A DNA stretch of 64,000 nucleotides from Firmicutes bacterium HGW-Firmicutes-9 (GTDB lineage Bacteria > Bacillota > Clostridia > Christensenellales > CAG-138): assembly GCA_002841395.1 (NCBI GenBank), contig PGZM01000003.1, positions 194,554 through 258,553 on the forward strand, written 5' to 3'. The notes under the pieces were generated by a model. That model was not told where the DNA came from and ran no database searches. It saw only the letters and a list, made by a program, of their open reading frames with translations. Both the position numbers and the translations under genes were made by a program. Positions 33,993 to 42,986 of the stretch are shown here, one piece after another. Position 1 is the stretch's first letter. Each line of letters starts with the position of its first letter.

Positions 33993-34736
33993 ATGAATCA
34001 GCGCTGCCTGACCATACTCGACATGCTCAACCGTGAAGAGACGCTGGACGTCAACGACCTCGCGGAGCGTCTCAACGTCTCCGCCGTCACGGTGCGCAAA
34101 GACCTCGCCATCCTCGAAAACAAGGGGTTATTACACCGCCAGCACGGCTGCGCCATGCGCGTGTCTCCCAACGACGTCGGCTATCGCATGACGTTTGACT
34201 ATGAGACGAAGCGCAGAATTGCGCGAAGAGCCGCGGATATGGTCGCAAGCGGCGAGGCGGTGATGATCGAGTCCGGCTCGACCTGCGCGATGCTCGCGGA
34301 AGAACTCGTGTGCAAAAAACGGGACGTGACCATCATCACGAACTCCGCCTTCATTGCGGGCTATGTGCGCTCCATTCCCGGCGCGCGCGTGGTGCTATTG
34401 GGCGGCGCATACGATCCCGACGCGCAGGTGATGAGTGGGCCGCTCGTCGGCAAATGCGCGGAAGAGTTTTATGTCGATAAGTTTTTCATCGGCACCGACG
34501 GATACGATCCCAAACAGGGGTTTTCCAATGTGGATATGCTCCGCGCGGAGGCTGTACGCGCCATGGCGGCGCGCGCGGACAAGCGCATCATCCTAACGGA
34601 CGCGACGAAGTTTAACAAACGCGGCGTGGTGCAGCTCATGCCCGCGCGGCAGGTGACGCAAGTGATTACGGATGCGGTGCCGGACAATTGCCGCGCTTCG
34701 CTGGAAGAGAGCGGCGTGGAGATTATACTCACGTAA
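33993..34736 (+). CDS. DeoR-family transcriptional regulator
   Basis: A 247-aa DeoR/GlpR-type repressor. The N-terminal winged helix contains LAERLNVSAVTVRKDLAIL. The C-terminal sugar-phosphate-binding domain of the isomerase fold starts near residue 75 (ESGSTCAMLAEEL, ITNSAFIAGYV, GTDGYDPKQGFSN). Such repressors respond to a phosphorylated sugar of their pathway. The ATG at 33993 follows AGGAG; the frame is open to 33945 without a site. A terminator follows, so it is on a short transcript. Confidence 0.92.
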   Translation: MNQRCLTILDMLNREETLDVNDLAERLNVSAVTVRKDLAILENKGLLHRQHGCAMRVSPNDVGYRMTFDYETKRRIARRAADMVASGEAVMIESGSTCAMLAEELVCKKRDVTIITNSAFIAGYVRSIPGARVVLLGGAYDPDAQVMSGPLVGKCAEEFYVDKFFIGTDGYDPKQGFSNVDMLRAEAVRAMAARADKRIILTDATKFNKRGVVQLMPARQVTQVITDAVPDNCRASLEESGVEIILT

Positions 34737-34741
34737 TGCGC

Positions 34742-34768
34742 GAACGGAGGGAAGCCTCCGTTCTTTTT
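34742..34768 (+). terminator. terminator of the DeoR gene
   Basis: GAACGGAGG (34742-34750) pairs with CCTCCGTTC (34755-34763) over a GAAG loop, followed by five T. Confidence 0.9.
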
Positions 34769-34820
34769 CGATCGGGAAAAAGCAGAATTCTTTTTTGAGA
34801 CCGGAAAGGGAGAGACAGCC

Positions 34821-35636
34821 TTGGAATTTCTGACAAATGGATTTGACGGCTTTTGCGCGGCGGTGGATGCATCCGAAACGCCGGTGCTGTTCTGCGAGCG
34901 GTTTGACGAGCGCAGCAGCATCTGGAACTTTAAGGAGCACTGCCACGACTGCATCGAGCTGATCTATTTTCTCTATGGCAACGCGCGTGTGATCACGGGC
35001 GGAAAGAGCGTGCAAGCGTCGTTTTACGACATGATCGTGTATCCAAAGGGCAAGCCGCACACCGAGAGCCTGCAGTTTGACCACCATCAGGAGATCATCT
35101 GCATCTGGGTGGATGTGCCGGGGCTGGAGATTCAGGACATCATGCGCATCCAGGATAAGGACGCGCACCTCAAGTGGCTCATGGAGGCAATACACACCGA
35201 GTACAAGAGCAAAACGCCCAGCAAAGCGCTCATCGATCACTACGTCAAGAGCGTGATGCTGCTCATCGGCAGGTTCTACTTCGAGAAGCAAACGCAGGAC
35301 GACATGATCAGCCGGGTGATCCTCTACATGCAGGATCACCTGACCGAGACGATCAGCGTGCAGCAGCTTGCGGACATGGTCTACGTCAGCAAGTCGTATC
35401 TGAGCCGCGCGTTTAAGCAAAAGACGGGCTTGTCGCTGATGGAATACCTCAACTCCCTGCGGATGGAGGCGGCAAAAGCCATGCTTGCGGCCTCCAACAT
35501 GAACACCGAGGAGATCGCATACCGCACGGGATATCACTCCACCAAATTCTTTTACAGGGCGTTTCGGGCGTATACCGGCATGTCCACGCGGGAATATCGT
35601 AAGAGTGAAAGCGAAACACGGGCAACAGGTTCATAA
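34821..35636 (+). CDS. AraC-family transcriptional activator with N-terminal cupin
   Basis: A 271-aa protein with an N-terminal cupin-like sensor (HCHDCIELIYFLYGNARVI-type segment near residues 38-56) and a C-terminal double helix-turn-helix of about 100 residues: VQQLADMVYVSKSYLSRAFK and EIAYRTGYHSTKFFYRAFRA. Such proteins bind a sugar and activate nearby operons. It uses a TTG start at 34821, preceded by GGGAGAG; no in-frame ATG lies near. It sits between two terminators and is a candidate reader of the TTTCATATGAAA sites. Confidence 0.9.
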   Translation: MEFLTNGFDGFCAAVDASETPVLFCERFDERSSIWNFKEHCHDCIELIYFLYGNARVITGGKSVQASFYDMIVYPKGKPHTESLQFDHHQEIICIWVDVPGLEIQDIMRIQDKDAHLKWLMEAIHTEYKSKTPSKALIDHYVKSVMLLIGRFYFEKQTQDDMISRVILYMQDHLTETISVQQLADMVYVSKSYLSRAFKQKTGLSLMEYLNSLRMEAAKAMLAASNMNTEEIAYRTGYHSTKFFYRAFRAYTGMSTREYRKSESETRATGS

Positions 35637-35657
35637 TAGTATACGTTTCAAGCACAG

Positions 35658-35684
35658 AAAACGGTTTTAGGACCGTTTTTTTTA
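35658..35684 (+). terminator. terminator of the AraC gene
   Basis: AAAACGGT (35658-35665) pairs with ACCGTTTT (35672-35679), followed by a T tract. The next operon therefore needs its own promoter. Confidence 0.85.
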
Positions 35685-35737
35685 TGGTAGCATTCTTATA
35701 GTAACAAGCAGATTTTTTCTATTCAATCCGTTAGAGA

Positions 35738-35782
35738 TTTCATACGAAACATATTGCGATTCAATCACAGAAAAATTTTTAT
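35738..35782 (+). promoter_or_regulatory. operator and possible promoter of the glycyl radical enzyme 2 operon
   Basis: TTTCATACGAAA (35738-35749) lies just upstream of a weak promoter, TTGCGA (35754-35759), 17 bases, TTTTAT (35777-35782). The poor -10 and the operator directly upstream of the -35 suggest activation rather than repression. Confidence 0.45.
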
Positions 35783-35835
35783 CGAAAACAAGAAAATCTC
35801 ACTTTTTCTCAGATGCCAACAAAAAGGATAAACAC

Positions 35836-38190
35836 ATGAAAAGCAAGCTCGATCAGCTACCGCTGAGCCTTCGTGTTCAACAATTGAAGAGTGTCATGTT
35901 CGCCGAAGAGCGATTCGCCTCCATCGAGCAGGCGAAGATTGTCACGGACGTTTATAAGACGCACGGCGAGCTGCCGCGCAACACCCTCCGCGCGCTGGCG
36001 CTGAAAGAGGCCTTGACCCGTATAGAGATCCGAATCACGGAAGGTGAACTGATCGTCGGCAACCGCACCACGGGAGTTCGCGCAGGTGTCATCTTTCCAG
36101 AATCGGGACTAAGTTGGGTGGATCGCGAGATCGAAACCCTGCCAACGCGCCCGCAGGACCCGTTCCAGATTCGCGAGGAGGACATTCGCTCCTTCAAAGA
36201 AGAGATTTTCCCGTTCTGGCAGGGTAAGACGCTGGAAGACATCCTCGACGATCGCATCGGCGACGAGATGCGCGCCATCGGCAAGGTCGCGAAAATCAAC
36301 CAGACCGACCACGCGCAAGGACACATCTGCCCGAACACCGAGCGCTGGCTGAAGTTCGGCCCCGCCGGACTGATCGCGGAGGCGAAAGCCGAGCGCGAAC
36401 AGCATCCTGGCAACGCGGCGTTTTATGATGCGCTGATTCTTTCGCTGGAAGGCGCTTGCCTGTTTATGAAGCGCTATGCCAAACTGGCGCGCGAGATGGC
36501 GGACAACTCCGTTCGCCGGGAAGAGCTGCTGGAGATCGCTCAAGTGTGCGACGCACTCTCGGAGCGCGCGCCGGAGACCTTCCGCGAAGCGGTGCAGGCG
36601 AGTTGGTTTTTATATGTGATTCTGCAAATGGAAAGCAACGCTTCGTCGTTCTCACCGGGGCGCATGGATCAGTACCTGCTTCCGTATTACGAAAAAGACA
36701 TCGCGTCCGGCGCGCTGACACATGAATCCGCGCTGGAGCTGATCGAATGCCTGTTCCTCAAGTTCAACCAGATCGTGTATCTGCGCAGCAGCGGCAGCGC
36801 GAAGTATTTCGCGGGCTTCCCGATCGGCTTCAATGTCGCCATTGGTGGTCAGGATGAGGACGGCAAGACGGCGGAAAATGAACTGACGTTCCTCTTCCTC
36901 CGCGCACAGGAGCACTTGCTCCTGCCGCAGCCGAATCTCTCGGCGCGTGTGTTTGCGGGATCGACGGATCATTTTCTGACCCGCTGTTCCGAAGTCGTCG
37001 GAAAAGGCAGCGGCATGCCGCAGTTTTTCAACGACGAAGCGGTTATTCCTGCGCTCAAGGGCAAGGGCATTTCGGACGAAGACGCGCGGAACTACGCGAT
37101 TGTCGGCTGTGTCGAGCTCACCACGATGGGCAATAACCTCGGCTGGAGCGACGCCGCAATGTTCAACCTCGTCAAAGCGTTGGAACTTGCGCTCAACGAC
37201 GGCGTATGTACCCTGACCGGCAAACAGATGGGCGCGCACACCGGTACGCTGGACGACTTTGATACGTATGAATCGGTGATCGCAGCGCTCAACACACAGA
37301 TCGATTTCTTCTTTGAGCGGATGATCCGCTGCTGCGAAGTGGTGGAAAAAGCGCACGCGGAACTGCTGCCATCGCCGTTTCTCTCCTGCGTGATCGACGA
37401 CTGCATGAAGCGCGGCATCGACGTCACCGAAGGCGGCGCGCACTACAACCTCTCCGGCATACAGGCGATCCAGTGCGCAAACATCGCGGACAGCCTCGCC
37501 GCGCTCAAGACGCTGGTCTACGACGAGAAGCTCGTCGATCGCAAAGAGTTGCACGCGGCGCTCGTGAATAACTTTGAAAACGCAGAGCTGCTGCGCCTAC
37601 GGATGCTGAACAAAGCGCCGAAGTACGGCAACGATATCGAGTGGGTGGACGCCATCGCCTTTGACTGGGCGCGGGACTTCGCCGAACGGCTCAGCCACTA
37701 CACCAATGTGCGCGGCGGCCCGTATCAGATGGGGCTCTACACCGTCTCCGCGCATGTACCGATGGGACAAAACGTCGGCGCGACACCGGACGGCAGATTC
37801 GCAAAAGAGCCGCTGGCAGACGGCGGTATGTCTCCCGTCTACGGGCGGGACACAAAGGGGCCGACTGCGGTGCTCAAGAGCGTATCCCGCGTCAAGAGCG
37901 AATACGGCAGCAACGGTACGCTCCTGAACATGAAGTTTTTACCGAGCTTGTTCCATACGGAACTGGGTGTTGCGAAATTTGTGCGGTTGCTCAAGGCGTT
38001 TATTGAGCTTAAAATCATCCACGTTCAGTTCAACGTGGTCAATCGCGAAGATCTGCTCGCGGCGCAGAAACAGCCTGAGCTTTACAAGAGCCTGACCATT
38101 CGCGTGGCGGGGTACACGGCATATTTTACGGAGCTTGCGCCCGATCTGCAGCGCGAAATCATCGAGCGCACGGAATTTTCGGATATATGA
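35836..38190 (+). CDS. glycyl radical enzyme 2 (dehydratase/eliminase-like)
   Basis: A 784-aa glycyl radical enzyme only distantly similar to enzyme 1. The thiyl Cys425 and Glu427 lie in YAIVGCVELTTMGNNLGW, followed by SDAAMFNLVKALELALNDG, a stretch typical of the glycerol-dehydratase/choline-lyase side of the family. HICPNTERWLKFGPAGL near residue 160 holds the position of the active-site histidine of dehydratases. The radical Gly759 is in RVAGYTAYFTELA. The stop overlaps the activase start by four bases, so the two are coupled. The substrate is unknown. Confidence 0.94.
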   Translation: MKSKLDQLPLSLRVQQLKSVMFAEERFASIEQAKIVTDVYKTHGELPRNTLRALALKEALTRIEIRITEGELIVGNRTTGVRAGVIFPESGLSWVDREIETLPTRPQDPFQIREEDIRSFKEEIFPFWQGKTLEDILDDRIGDEMRAIGKVAKINQTDHAQGHICPNTERWLKFGPAGLIAEAKAEREQHPGNAAFYDALILSLEGACLFMKRYAKLAREMADNSVRREELLEIAQVCDALSERAPETFREAVQASWFLYVILQMESNASSFSPGRMDQYLLPYYEKDIASGALTHESALELIECLFLKFNQIVYLRSSGSAKYFAGFPIGFNVAIGGQDEDGKTAENELTFLFLRAQEHLLLPQPNLSARVFAGSTDHFLTRCSEVVGKGSGMPQFFNDEAVIPALKGKGISDEDARNYAIVGCVELTTMGNNLGWSDAAMFNLVKALELALNDGVCTLTGKQMGAHTGTLDDFDTYESVIAALNTQIDFFFERMIRCCEVVEKAHAELLPSPFLSCVIDDCMKRGIDVTEGGAHYNLSGIQAIQCANIADSLAALKTLVYDEKLVDRKELHAALVNNFENAELLRLRMLNKAPKYGNDIEWVDAIAFDWARDFAERLSHYTNVRGGPYQMGLYTVSAHVPMGQNVGATPDGRFAKEPLADGGMSPVYGRDTKGPTAVLKSVSRVKSEYGSNGTLLNMKFLPSLFHTELGVAKFVRLLKAFIELKIIHVQFNVVNREDLLAAQKQPELYKSLTIRVAGYTAYFTELAPDLQREIIERTEFSDI

Positions 38191-39083
38191 TCACGGCGAA
38201 CGTATTCGATATCAAGCGGTTCTCGATCAACGACGGCGACGGCATCCGCACGACGATTTTCGTCAAAGGCTGCCCACTCGCTTGCAAGTGGTGCCAGAAT
38301 CCGGAAGGGCTGATTCCCGAAATCCGGCTTTGGTACGCGAGAAACATCTGCGTAGGCTGCAAGAGCTGCATCGCAAGCTGCGATTATGGCGCGTTAAAGT
38401 GGGATGATCGCGGTATCGCGATCGACCACACAGCATGCACCCGCTGTGGCAAATGCGTCGTCGCGTGCCCCACCGGAGCCATCCGGTTTGATGCGCGGGA
38501 GATGAGTGTGGCGGAAGCGCTGGAGGAGATCGAGAAGGATCGACCCTTCTACGGCACCGACGGCGGCGTGACGCTCTCCGGCGGAGAATGTATGGCAAGC
38601 CCCGCGTTTTCCCTCGGCGTACTGCGCGGCTGCCGCGAGCGCGGCATCAACGCACAGATCGAAACCAGCCTCTATGCGAGGCCGGAAACGGTAGAAGCGT
38701 TCTCGGAAGCTGCGGACAAGATCATTGCGGATATCAAGCTGATCGATCCCGCGCGCCACTGGCTCGCAACCGGCGTGGACAACACGCTGATTCTCAGCAA
38801 TATCCGGCATCTTGCAGCGAAGGACGCGAATCTGTTGATCCGGGTGCCGTTGATTCCGGGATTTACGGACGACGAGGAAAACATTCGCGGGATTGCGAAG
38901 TTTGTGGCTTCACTTGCGAAGGATATTCCCGTCGAGCTGTTGAACTTCAATCCCATGTGCAGGGAGAAATATGAGTCCTTGCGCGAGACCTATCAATTTG
39001 ACCCCGATCAGCGCGAGATTCCGCAGGAGCGGGTACATGCGCTGAAAGAGATATTGACCGAACACGGTCTAGTAGCAATTTAG
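38187..39083 (+). CDS. glycyl radical enzyme activating enzyme (radical SAM)
   Basis: A 298-aa activase. The radical SAM motif CxxxCxxC is Cys29, Cys33 and Cys36 (KGCPLACKWCQNPEG). An inserted ferredoxin-like domain has two further four-cysteine sets, at 55/58/61/65 and 84/87/90/94, as in dehydratase-type activases but not PFL activase. It abstracts hydrogen from the glycine of glycyl radical enzymes using S-adenosylmethionine. It is coupled to enzyme 2; it may also serve enzyme 1, which has no activase of its own here. Confidence 0.95.
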   Translation: MITANVFDIKRFSINDGDGIRTTIFVKGCPLACKWCQNPEGLIPEIRLWYARNICVGCKSCIASCDYGALKWDDRGIAIDHTACTRCGKCVVACPTGAIRFDAREMSVAEALEEIEKDRPFYGTDGGVTLSGGECMASPAFSLGVLRGCRERGINAQIETSLYARPETVEAFSEAADKIIADIKLIDPARHWLATGVDNTLILSNIRHLAAKDANLLIRVPLIPGFTDDEENIRGIAKFVASLAKDIPVELLNFNPMCREKYESLRETYQFDPDQREIPQERVHALKEILTEHGLVAI

Positions 39084-39088
39084 GATGG

Positions 39089-40861
39089 ATGCGACGGATG
39101 AACACGATCTTGCAGGAGTTTCTGGAAAAAGCCGCGCGCGGCGAAAATGTTTATATCTCGGATGTGCGGCGGGCGTTTTCCGAAGCGGAATGCAGCATCC
39201 TGTGTGACCTGACTCTCCCCGTCGGCGGACAGAAACGCTGGGAAATCCGCATTCCTTCGGCAACGGAACAGGCGGAACGCGAGTTTGTTTCTGAATATTT
39301 CTATGCAACGCTTTACAACATTCTTTCGACCTTCGGCGGCTCGCGCATGACGCTCTGCCTCCAACCGGGGGACAACTTTTCCAAGCAACTTTGCGAAACA
39401 CTGGACGACGTGTTTCAGGTGGATATCCCTAAGAACAAGCGCAGGGGATATGGCAAGTGCCTGAACGTCACCGACCGCATCAATGCTTCGATGGGCATGA
39501 ACCCGTTTTCGTTTGAAATCACGGAAGAACCCTTGCCGGAACTGTCCGCAGAAACGGAACAGCATTCCAATGCGGTCCTAGCCTGCCGCAGCGCGGTGGA
39601 GAAGGCGAATGCAGCCTGCGTTTGCGGCATCGATATCGGCGGCACGGACATCAAGGTGGTCGGCATTCTGGGCGGCAAAATCGTCGCTGTGAAGGAATAT
39701 GACTGGTTCCCCGCTGAGATGACGCGGATGGAGCACCTGATTGAACCGATTCTTTTGATGGCTGAGGTCGTCCGCGCGGCGATATCGCTGCCCGACACGC
39801 CGGAAGCCGCGGATCTGCGCGAGCAGATGCTGGCAAAAGGCGTTTCCGACGAGGCGATGCAGAGCGCGGTGAAAACCTGCCGCTCACTCTATGGCGAGGC
39901 ACCGTTGCTCGACGGTATCGGCGTTTGCTTCCCGGATGTGGTGATCGACGACCAGATCGTCGGCGGAGAAACGTATAAAACGCGCGGCATCCGCAACGCA
40001 TCGGCGGACTATGATGCGGAGTTTGGCAAGCTCGCACAGCTCAAGACGCTGCTGCTCAAGCAGTGTAACCCCCACGGCAAGGTGCATCTTTCCAACGACG
40101 GTTCACTCGCGGCCTACACCGCGGCGGTCGAGATGGCGCATTCCGCGGAAGCGGACAGCGTACAATACGGGGTGTTCGCCCATACGCTGGGCACCGAGCT
40201 CGGCACCGGATGGATCGACGAGACGGGCGAGATTCCGCAGATTCCGTTGGAAGTTTATAATTGCATCATCGACCTCGGCAACCATCCTGCGCAGCGCTAC
40301 CACGAGCTCGACGCGCGCAGCGTAAATAACTTTAACACCGGACTTTCCGGCACCTTGCAAAAGTATTGCAGCCAGAGCGGCGCCTATCGTCTCGCGCTTC
40401 GCATCTTTGAAGAGAAGTCTCCCGCGCGGTATGCGGAACTCTTTGAAAAAGGATTTCTGGAGCACAAGGACGGCAGCGTGCTGGTTCGCCAGACGCCGAG
40501 CGACATGCGAAAGCCGCTGCTGGAGCACCTGATGCGGCTGGCGAGCGAGGGCGATACGACGGCGGAAGAGATTTTCCGCGAGATCGGCGAATTTCTCGCG
40601 GTGACGTTTGAGGAGACCGAGTGGATGCTCGCTCCGAGAAGCCGCGCGCGCATCCTGTTTGGACGGTTTGTGAAGCACAAACGCTGCTTTGAGCTGATGC
40701 AGCAGGGCGCGAACACGCGCAACGACGTGCACTTTGTTGCGGGAGACGGAACGCTCGCATTCACGCCCGTGATGCTGGAGCTCAAGAGCGACCCCGTGCA
40801 CACAGTGGCGCAATTCGGTCAGGCGGTAGGCGCGGCATACTTCGCGGCATCGCAACTCTAA
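39089..40861 (+). CDS. ROK/ASKHA-like protein with a novel N-terminal domain
   Basis: A 590-aa protein, about twice the size of a ROK kinase. Residues 1 to about 175 form a domain I do not recognise, with no metal or nucleotide motif. The ASKHA fold starts at CVCGIDIGGTDIKVVGILGG (phosphate-binding loop) and includes VHLSNDGSLAAYTAAVEMA (candidate catalytic Asp) and a C-terminal VAGDGTLAFTPVMLELK. The ROK CGCxxxGC motif is absent. It follows the activase by five bases. It could be a sugar kinase or an accessory ATPase. ATG codons at 39089 and 39098 are both possible starts. Confidence 0.75.
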   Translation: MRRMNTILQEFLEKAARGENVYISDVRRAFSEAECSILCDLTLPVGGQKRWEIRIPSATEQAEREFVSEYFYATLYNILSTFGGSRMTLCLQPGDNFSKQLCETLDDVFQVDIPKNKRRGYGKCLNVTDRINASMGMNPFSFEITEEPLPELSAETEQHSNAVLACRSAVEKANAACVCGIDIGGTDIKVVGILGGKIVAVKEYDWFPAEMTRMEHLIEPILLMAEVVRAAISLPDTPEAADLREQMLAKGVSDEAMQSAVKTCRSLYGEAPLLDGIGVCFPDVVIDDQIVGGETYKTRGIRNASADYDAEFGKLAQLKTLLLKQCNPHGKVHLSNDGSLAAYTAAVEMAHSAEADSVQYGVFAHTLGTELGTGWIDETGEIPQIPLEVYNCIIDLGNHPAQRYHELDARSVNNFNTGLSGTLQKYCSQSGAYRLALRIFEEKSPARYAELFEKGFLEHKDGSVLVRQTPSDMRKPLLEHLMRLASEGDTTAEEIFREIGEFLAVTFEETEWMLAPRSRARILFGRFVKHKRCFELMQQGANTRNDVHFVAGDGTLAFTPVMLELKSDPVHTVAQFGQAVGAAYFAASQL

Positions 40862-40898
40862 GTACAATCAATTTGCAATCGACGGAGGGTTACATTAT

Positions 40899-41759
40899 AT
40901 GAAGGAACAGAATTATCTGGACAATCTCGTCGGCGTATTCGGACACCCCGCGGCGGAGAATCCCGGCGTCGTCATTCAGGAGGCAGCGTTTCGCGCGCTC
41001 GGCCTCAACCTCTGGCGGTTTCTGACCATCGACGTCGATCCAGACAAGCTGGAGGACGCGATCAAAGGCCTGAAGGCCTTCAAGATGCGCGGCATCAACT
41101 GCACGATTCCGCATAAGATCAACGTGATTCAGTATCTCGATGAGCTTTCCGAGAGCGCGCGTTTGATCGGCGCCGTGAACACCATCGTCAACACGGACGG
41201 CAAGCTCTTCGGCGAGAACACGGACGGCAAAGGCTTCATGGAGTCGCTTCAGGAAAACGGCGTTGACCCCAGAGGCAAGAAGATCGTCATCCTCGGCGCA
41301 GGCGGCGCTGCCCGCGCGGTCAGCGTGGAGCTTTCCCTGGCGGGAGCCGGCAGCATCATGATCGTCAACCGCCCGGAAGACGCGCATCTGGCAAAGAGCC
41401 TGATGGAACTGCTGAACAAGATCATCAAGAACAACGCGTTTGTCACATGGGATCACACCTTTGCGGTGCCAGCAGACACGGACATCCTCGTCAACGCAAC
41501 GTCGATCGGGCTCTATCCCAATGTGGACGATATCCCCAACATCGATCTTGACACCATTCTGCCAACGATGTTTGTGCAGGATGTGATACCGAATCCCGCG
41601 ATTACGCCATTTTTACGCGCGGCGGAAGCGCGCGGCGCACGCTGGAACACGGGCGCCGGCATGCTGATCAATCAGGCTGCGCTCAATATTGAAATGTGGA
41701 CGGGGCTGAAGCCCGACAAAGCTGTGATGCTGAAGGCATTACAGGAGGCGCTGAGCTGA
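40899..41759 (+). CDS. shikimate dehydrogenase-like NAD(P)-dependent oxidoreductase
   Basis: A 286-aa AroE-fold protein. The catalytic lysine is in GINCTIPHKINV, the GAVNTIV and NTDGKGF motifs are intact, and the dinucleotide loop is ILGAGGAARAVSVE. The N-terminal shikimate-binding serine motif (SLSP in AroE) is replaced by AAENPGVV in GHPAAENPGVVIQEAAF. With its place among sugar genes, this argues for a substrate other than shikimate, such as a cyclitol or polyol. The ATG follows GGAGGG. Confidence 0.85.
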   Translation: MKEQNYLDNLVGVFGHPAAENPGVVIQEAAFRALGLNLWRFLTIDVDPDKLEDAIKGLKAFKMRGINCTIPHKINVIQYLDELSESARLIGAVNTIVNTDGKLFGENTDGKGFMESLQENGVDPRGKKIVILGAGGAARAVSVELSLAGAGSIMIVNRPEDAHLAKSLMELLNKIIKNNAFVTWDHTFAVPADTDILVNATSIGLYPNVDDIPNIDLDTILPTMFVQDVIPNPAITPFLRAAEARGARWNTGAGMLINQAALNIEMWTGLKPDKAVMLKALQEALS

Positions 41760-41848
41760 AAAGCGGCGCAAATGATTTCGGAATAAGCAAACGGCGGGCT
41801 TGAAACGAAGCGTGCCGGATGCTTAAATAAAAAGGAGGAAGTAACAGA

Positions 41849-42823
41849 ATGTCCAAAAAGATTCTCGTAGTGCTCCTTGCTCTGATGATGGTAGTCGGCG
41901 TGTTTGCCTGCAAGCCCGCTGCAACGACGGAAGCCGCCGCACCCGCGGAAGAAGGCGCAAAAACCTACAAGGCCGCGTTCATCACGCAGGCGCTTTCCAA
42001 CGAGTCGCAGGCCTATTCCTGGAAGCAGCTGCAGCAGTATGCGCCGGAATACGGTTTCACGGTGGACGTATTTGAAGGCCAGAACGACGTTCAGAACGAG
42101 GCGAAAGCGGTCAGCACCTGCATCGCGCAGGGCTACGATGCCATCTTCATCAACCCGAGCGACATCAACGCGATCGTTCCTTCCCTGATGGAAGCCAAGG
42201 AAGCCGGCGTTATCGTTGGCATGTTCTCCTCGGACCTCCCGGCGGAATCGCAGCAGTATCGTGATTTCTTCTGCGGCGTTGACGACACCATGGCTGGCGA
42301 GACGGCAGGTAAAGCGTTTGTCGATCATTTCCCGGATGGCGCGTTCATCGTTGAAATCGGCGGCCAAGCTGGCCACGACGCGCAGATCAAGCGTGCAGAC
42401 GGTTTCCGCAAAGCCATCGAAGGCTCCAAGATCAATCTTGCGGACTCCCAGAACTGCTCCGGTTGGGTCACCGCGGACGCGATGGCCATCATGGAAGACT
42501 TCATCGTGAAGTACGGCGATCAGATTCAGGGCGTCTTCTGCCACTGGGACAACGGCGCAACGGGCATCATTGAAGCCCTCAAGAACGCCAACATGAACGA
42601 CGTATACCTCATCGGCGTTGACGGCTGCCGCGCGGGCTATGACCAGGTCAAAGCCGGTACGCAGGCGGTCACCATCGGCCAGAGCTTCACCAACATGGCG
42701 ATCAAGAGCCTCGAGTGCGCAAAGGCCATGCTGGAAGGCAAGCCCTTCGAAGCGGTCAACTTCATCCCGCTCGACGTGGTCACCAAGGATAACATTGATA
42801 CCTTCCCGTATCCGGAATGGTAA
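41849..42823 (+). CDS. sugar ABC transporter substrate-binding lipoprotein (RbsB-like)
   Basis: A 324-aa periplasmic-binding-protein type 4 lipoprotein. The signal MSKKILVVLLALMMVVGVFA precedes Cys21. The mature protein has TQALSNESQAYSWKQLQQY, AQGYDAIFINPSDINAIVP and HWDNGATGIIEALKNANM, matching ribose/autoinducer-2/inositol-type binding proteins. It captures a monosaccharide or cyclitol for the importer encoded downstream. The ATG follows AAGGAGG. A large hairpin lies between it and the ATPase gene. Confidence 0.92.
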   Translation: MSKKILVVLLALMMVVGVFACKPAATTEAAAPAEEGAKTYKAAFITQALSNESQAYSWKQLQQYAPEYGFTVDVFEGQNDVQNEAKAVSTCIAQGYDAIFINPSDINAIVPSLMEAKEAGVIVGMFSSDLPAESQQYRDFFCGVDDTMAGETAGKAFVDHFPDGAFIVEIGGQAGHDAQIKRADGFRKAIEGSKINLADSQNCSGWVTADAMAIMEDFIVKYGDQIQGVFCHWDNGATGIIEALKNANMNDVYLIGVDGCRAGYDQVKAGTQAVTIGQSFTNMAIKSLECAKAMLEGKPFEAVNFIPLDVVTKDNIDTFPYPEW

Positions 42824-42844
42824 ACTCGAACCTCCATTAAATGA

Positions 42845-42884
42845 TTGAGCCTGCCCGGCTTCAACACGGAGCCGGGCGGCTCAA
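42845..42884 (+). promoter_or_regulatory. intercistronic hairpin after the binding protein gene
   Basis: TTGAGC (42845-42850) and GCTCAA (42879-42884) enclose GCCCGGCT / AGCCGGGC, a long GC-rich stem without a U tract. Such structures after binding protein genes stabilise the upstream message and raise its level over that of the ATPase and permeases. Confidence 0.6.
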
Positions 42885-42986
42885 TGCCTTGCTTGCTTGT
42901 ATTGGTAGACCGCGTGCGCTATTTGTTTGTGGAATGAAACGGGCGGCATATCGCGCGCGGAGAAAGATTGAAAGGGGAAAAGACGG

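Noticed and set aside
38187-39083. Pyruvate formate-lyase activase and PFL pair
   Set aside because: The activase carries the two-cluster ferredoxin insert absent from PFL activase, and both glycyl radical enzymes have Cys-x-Glu, not Cys-Cys.
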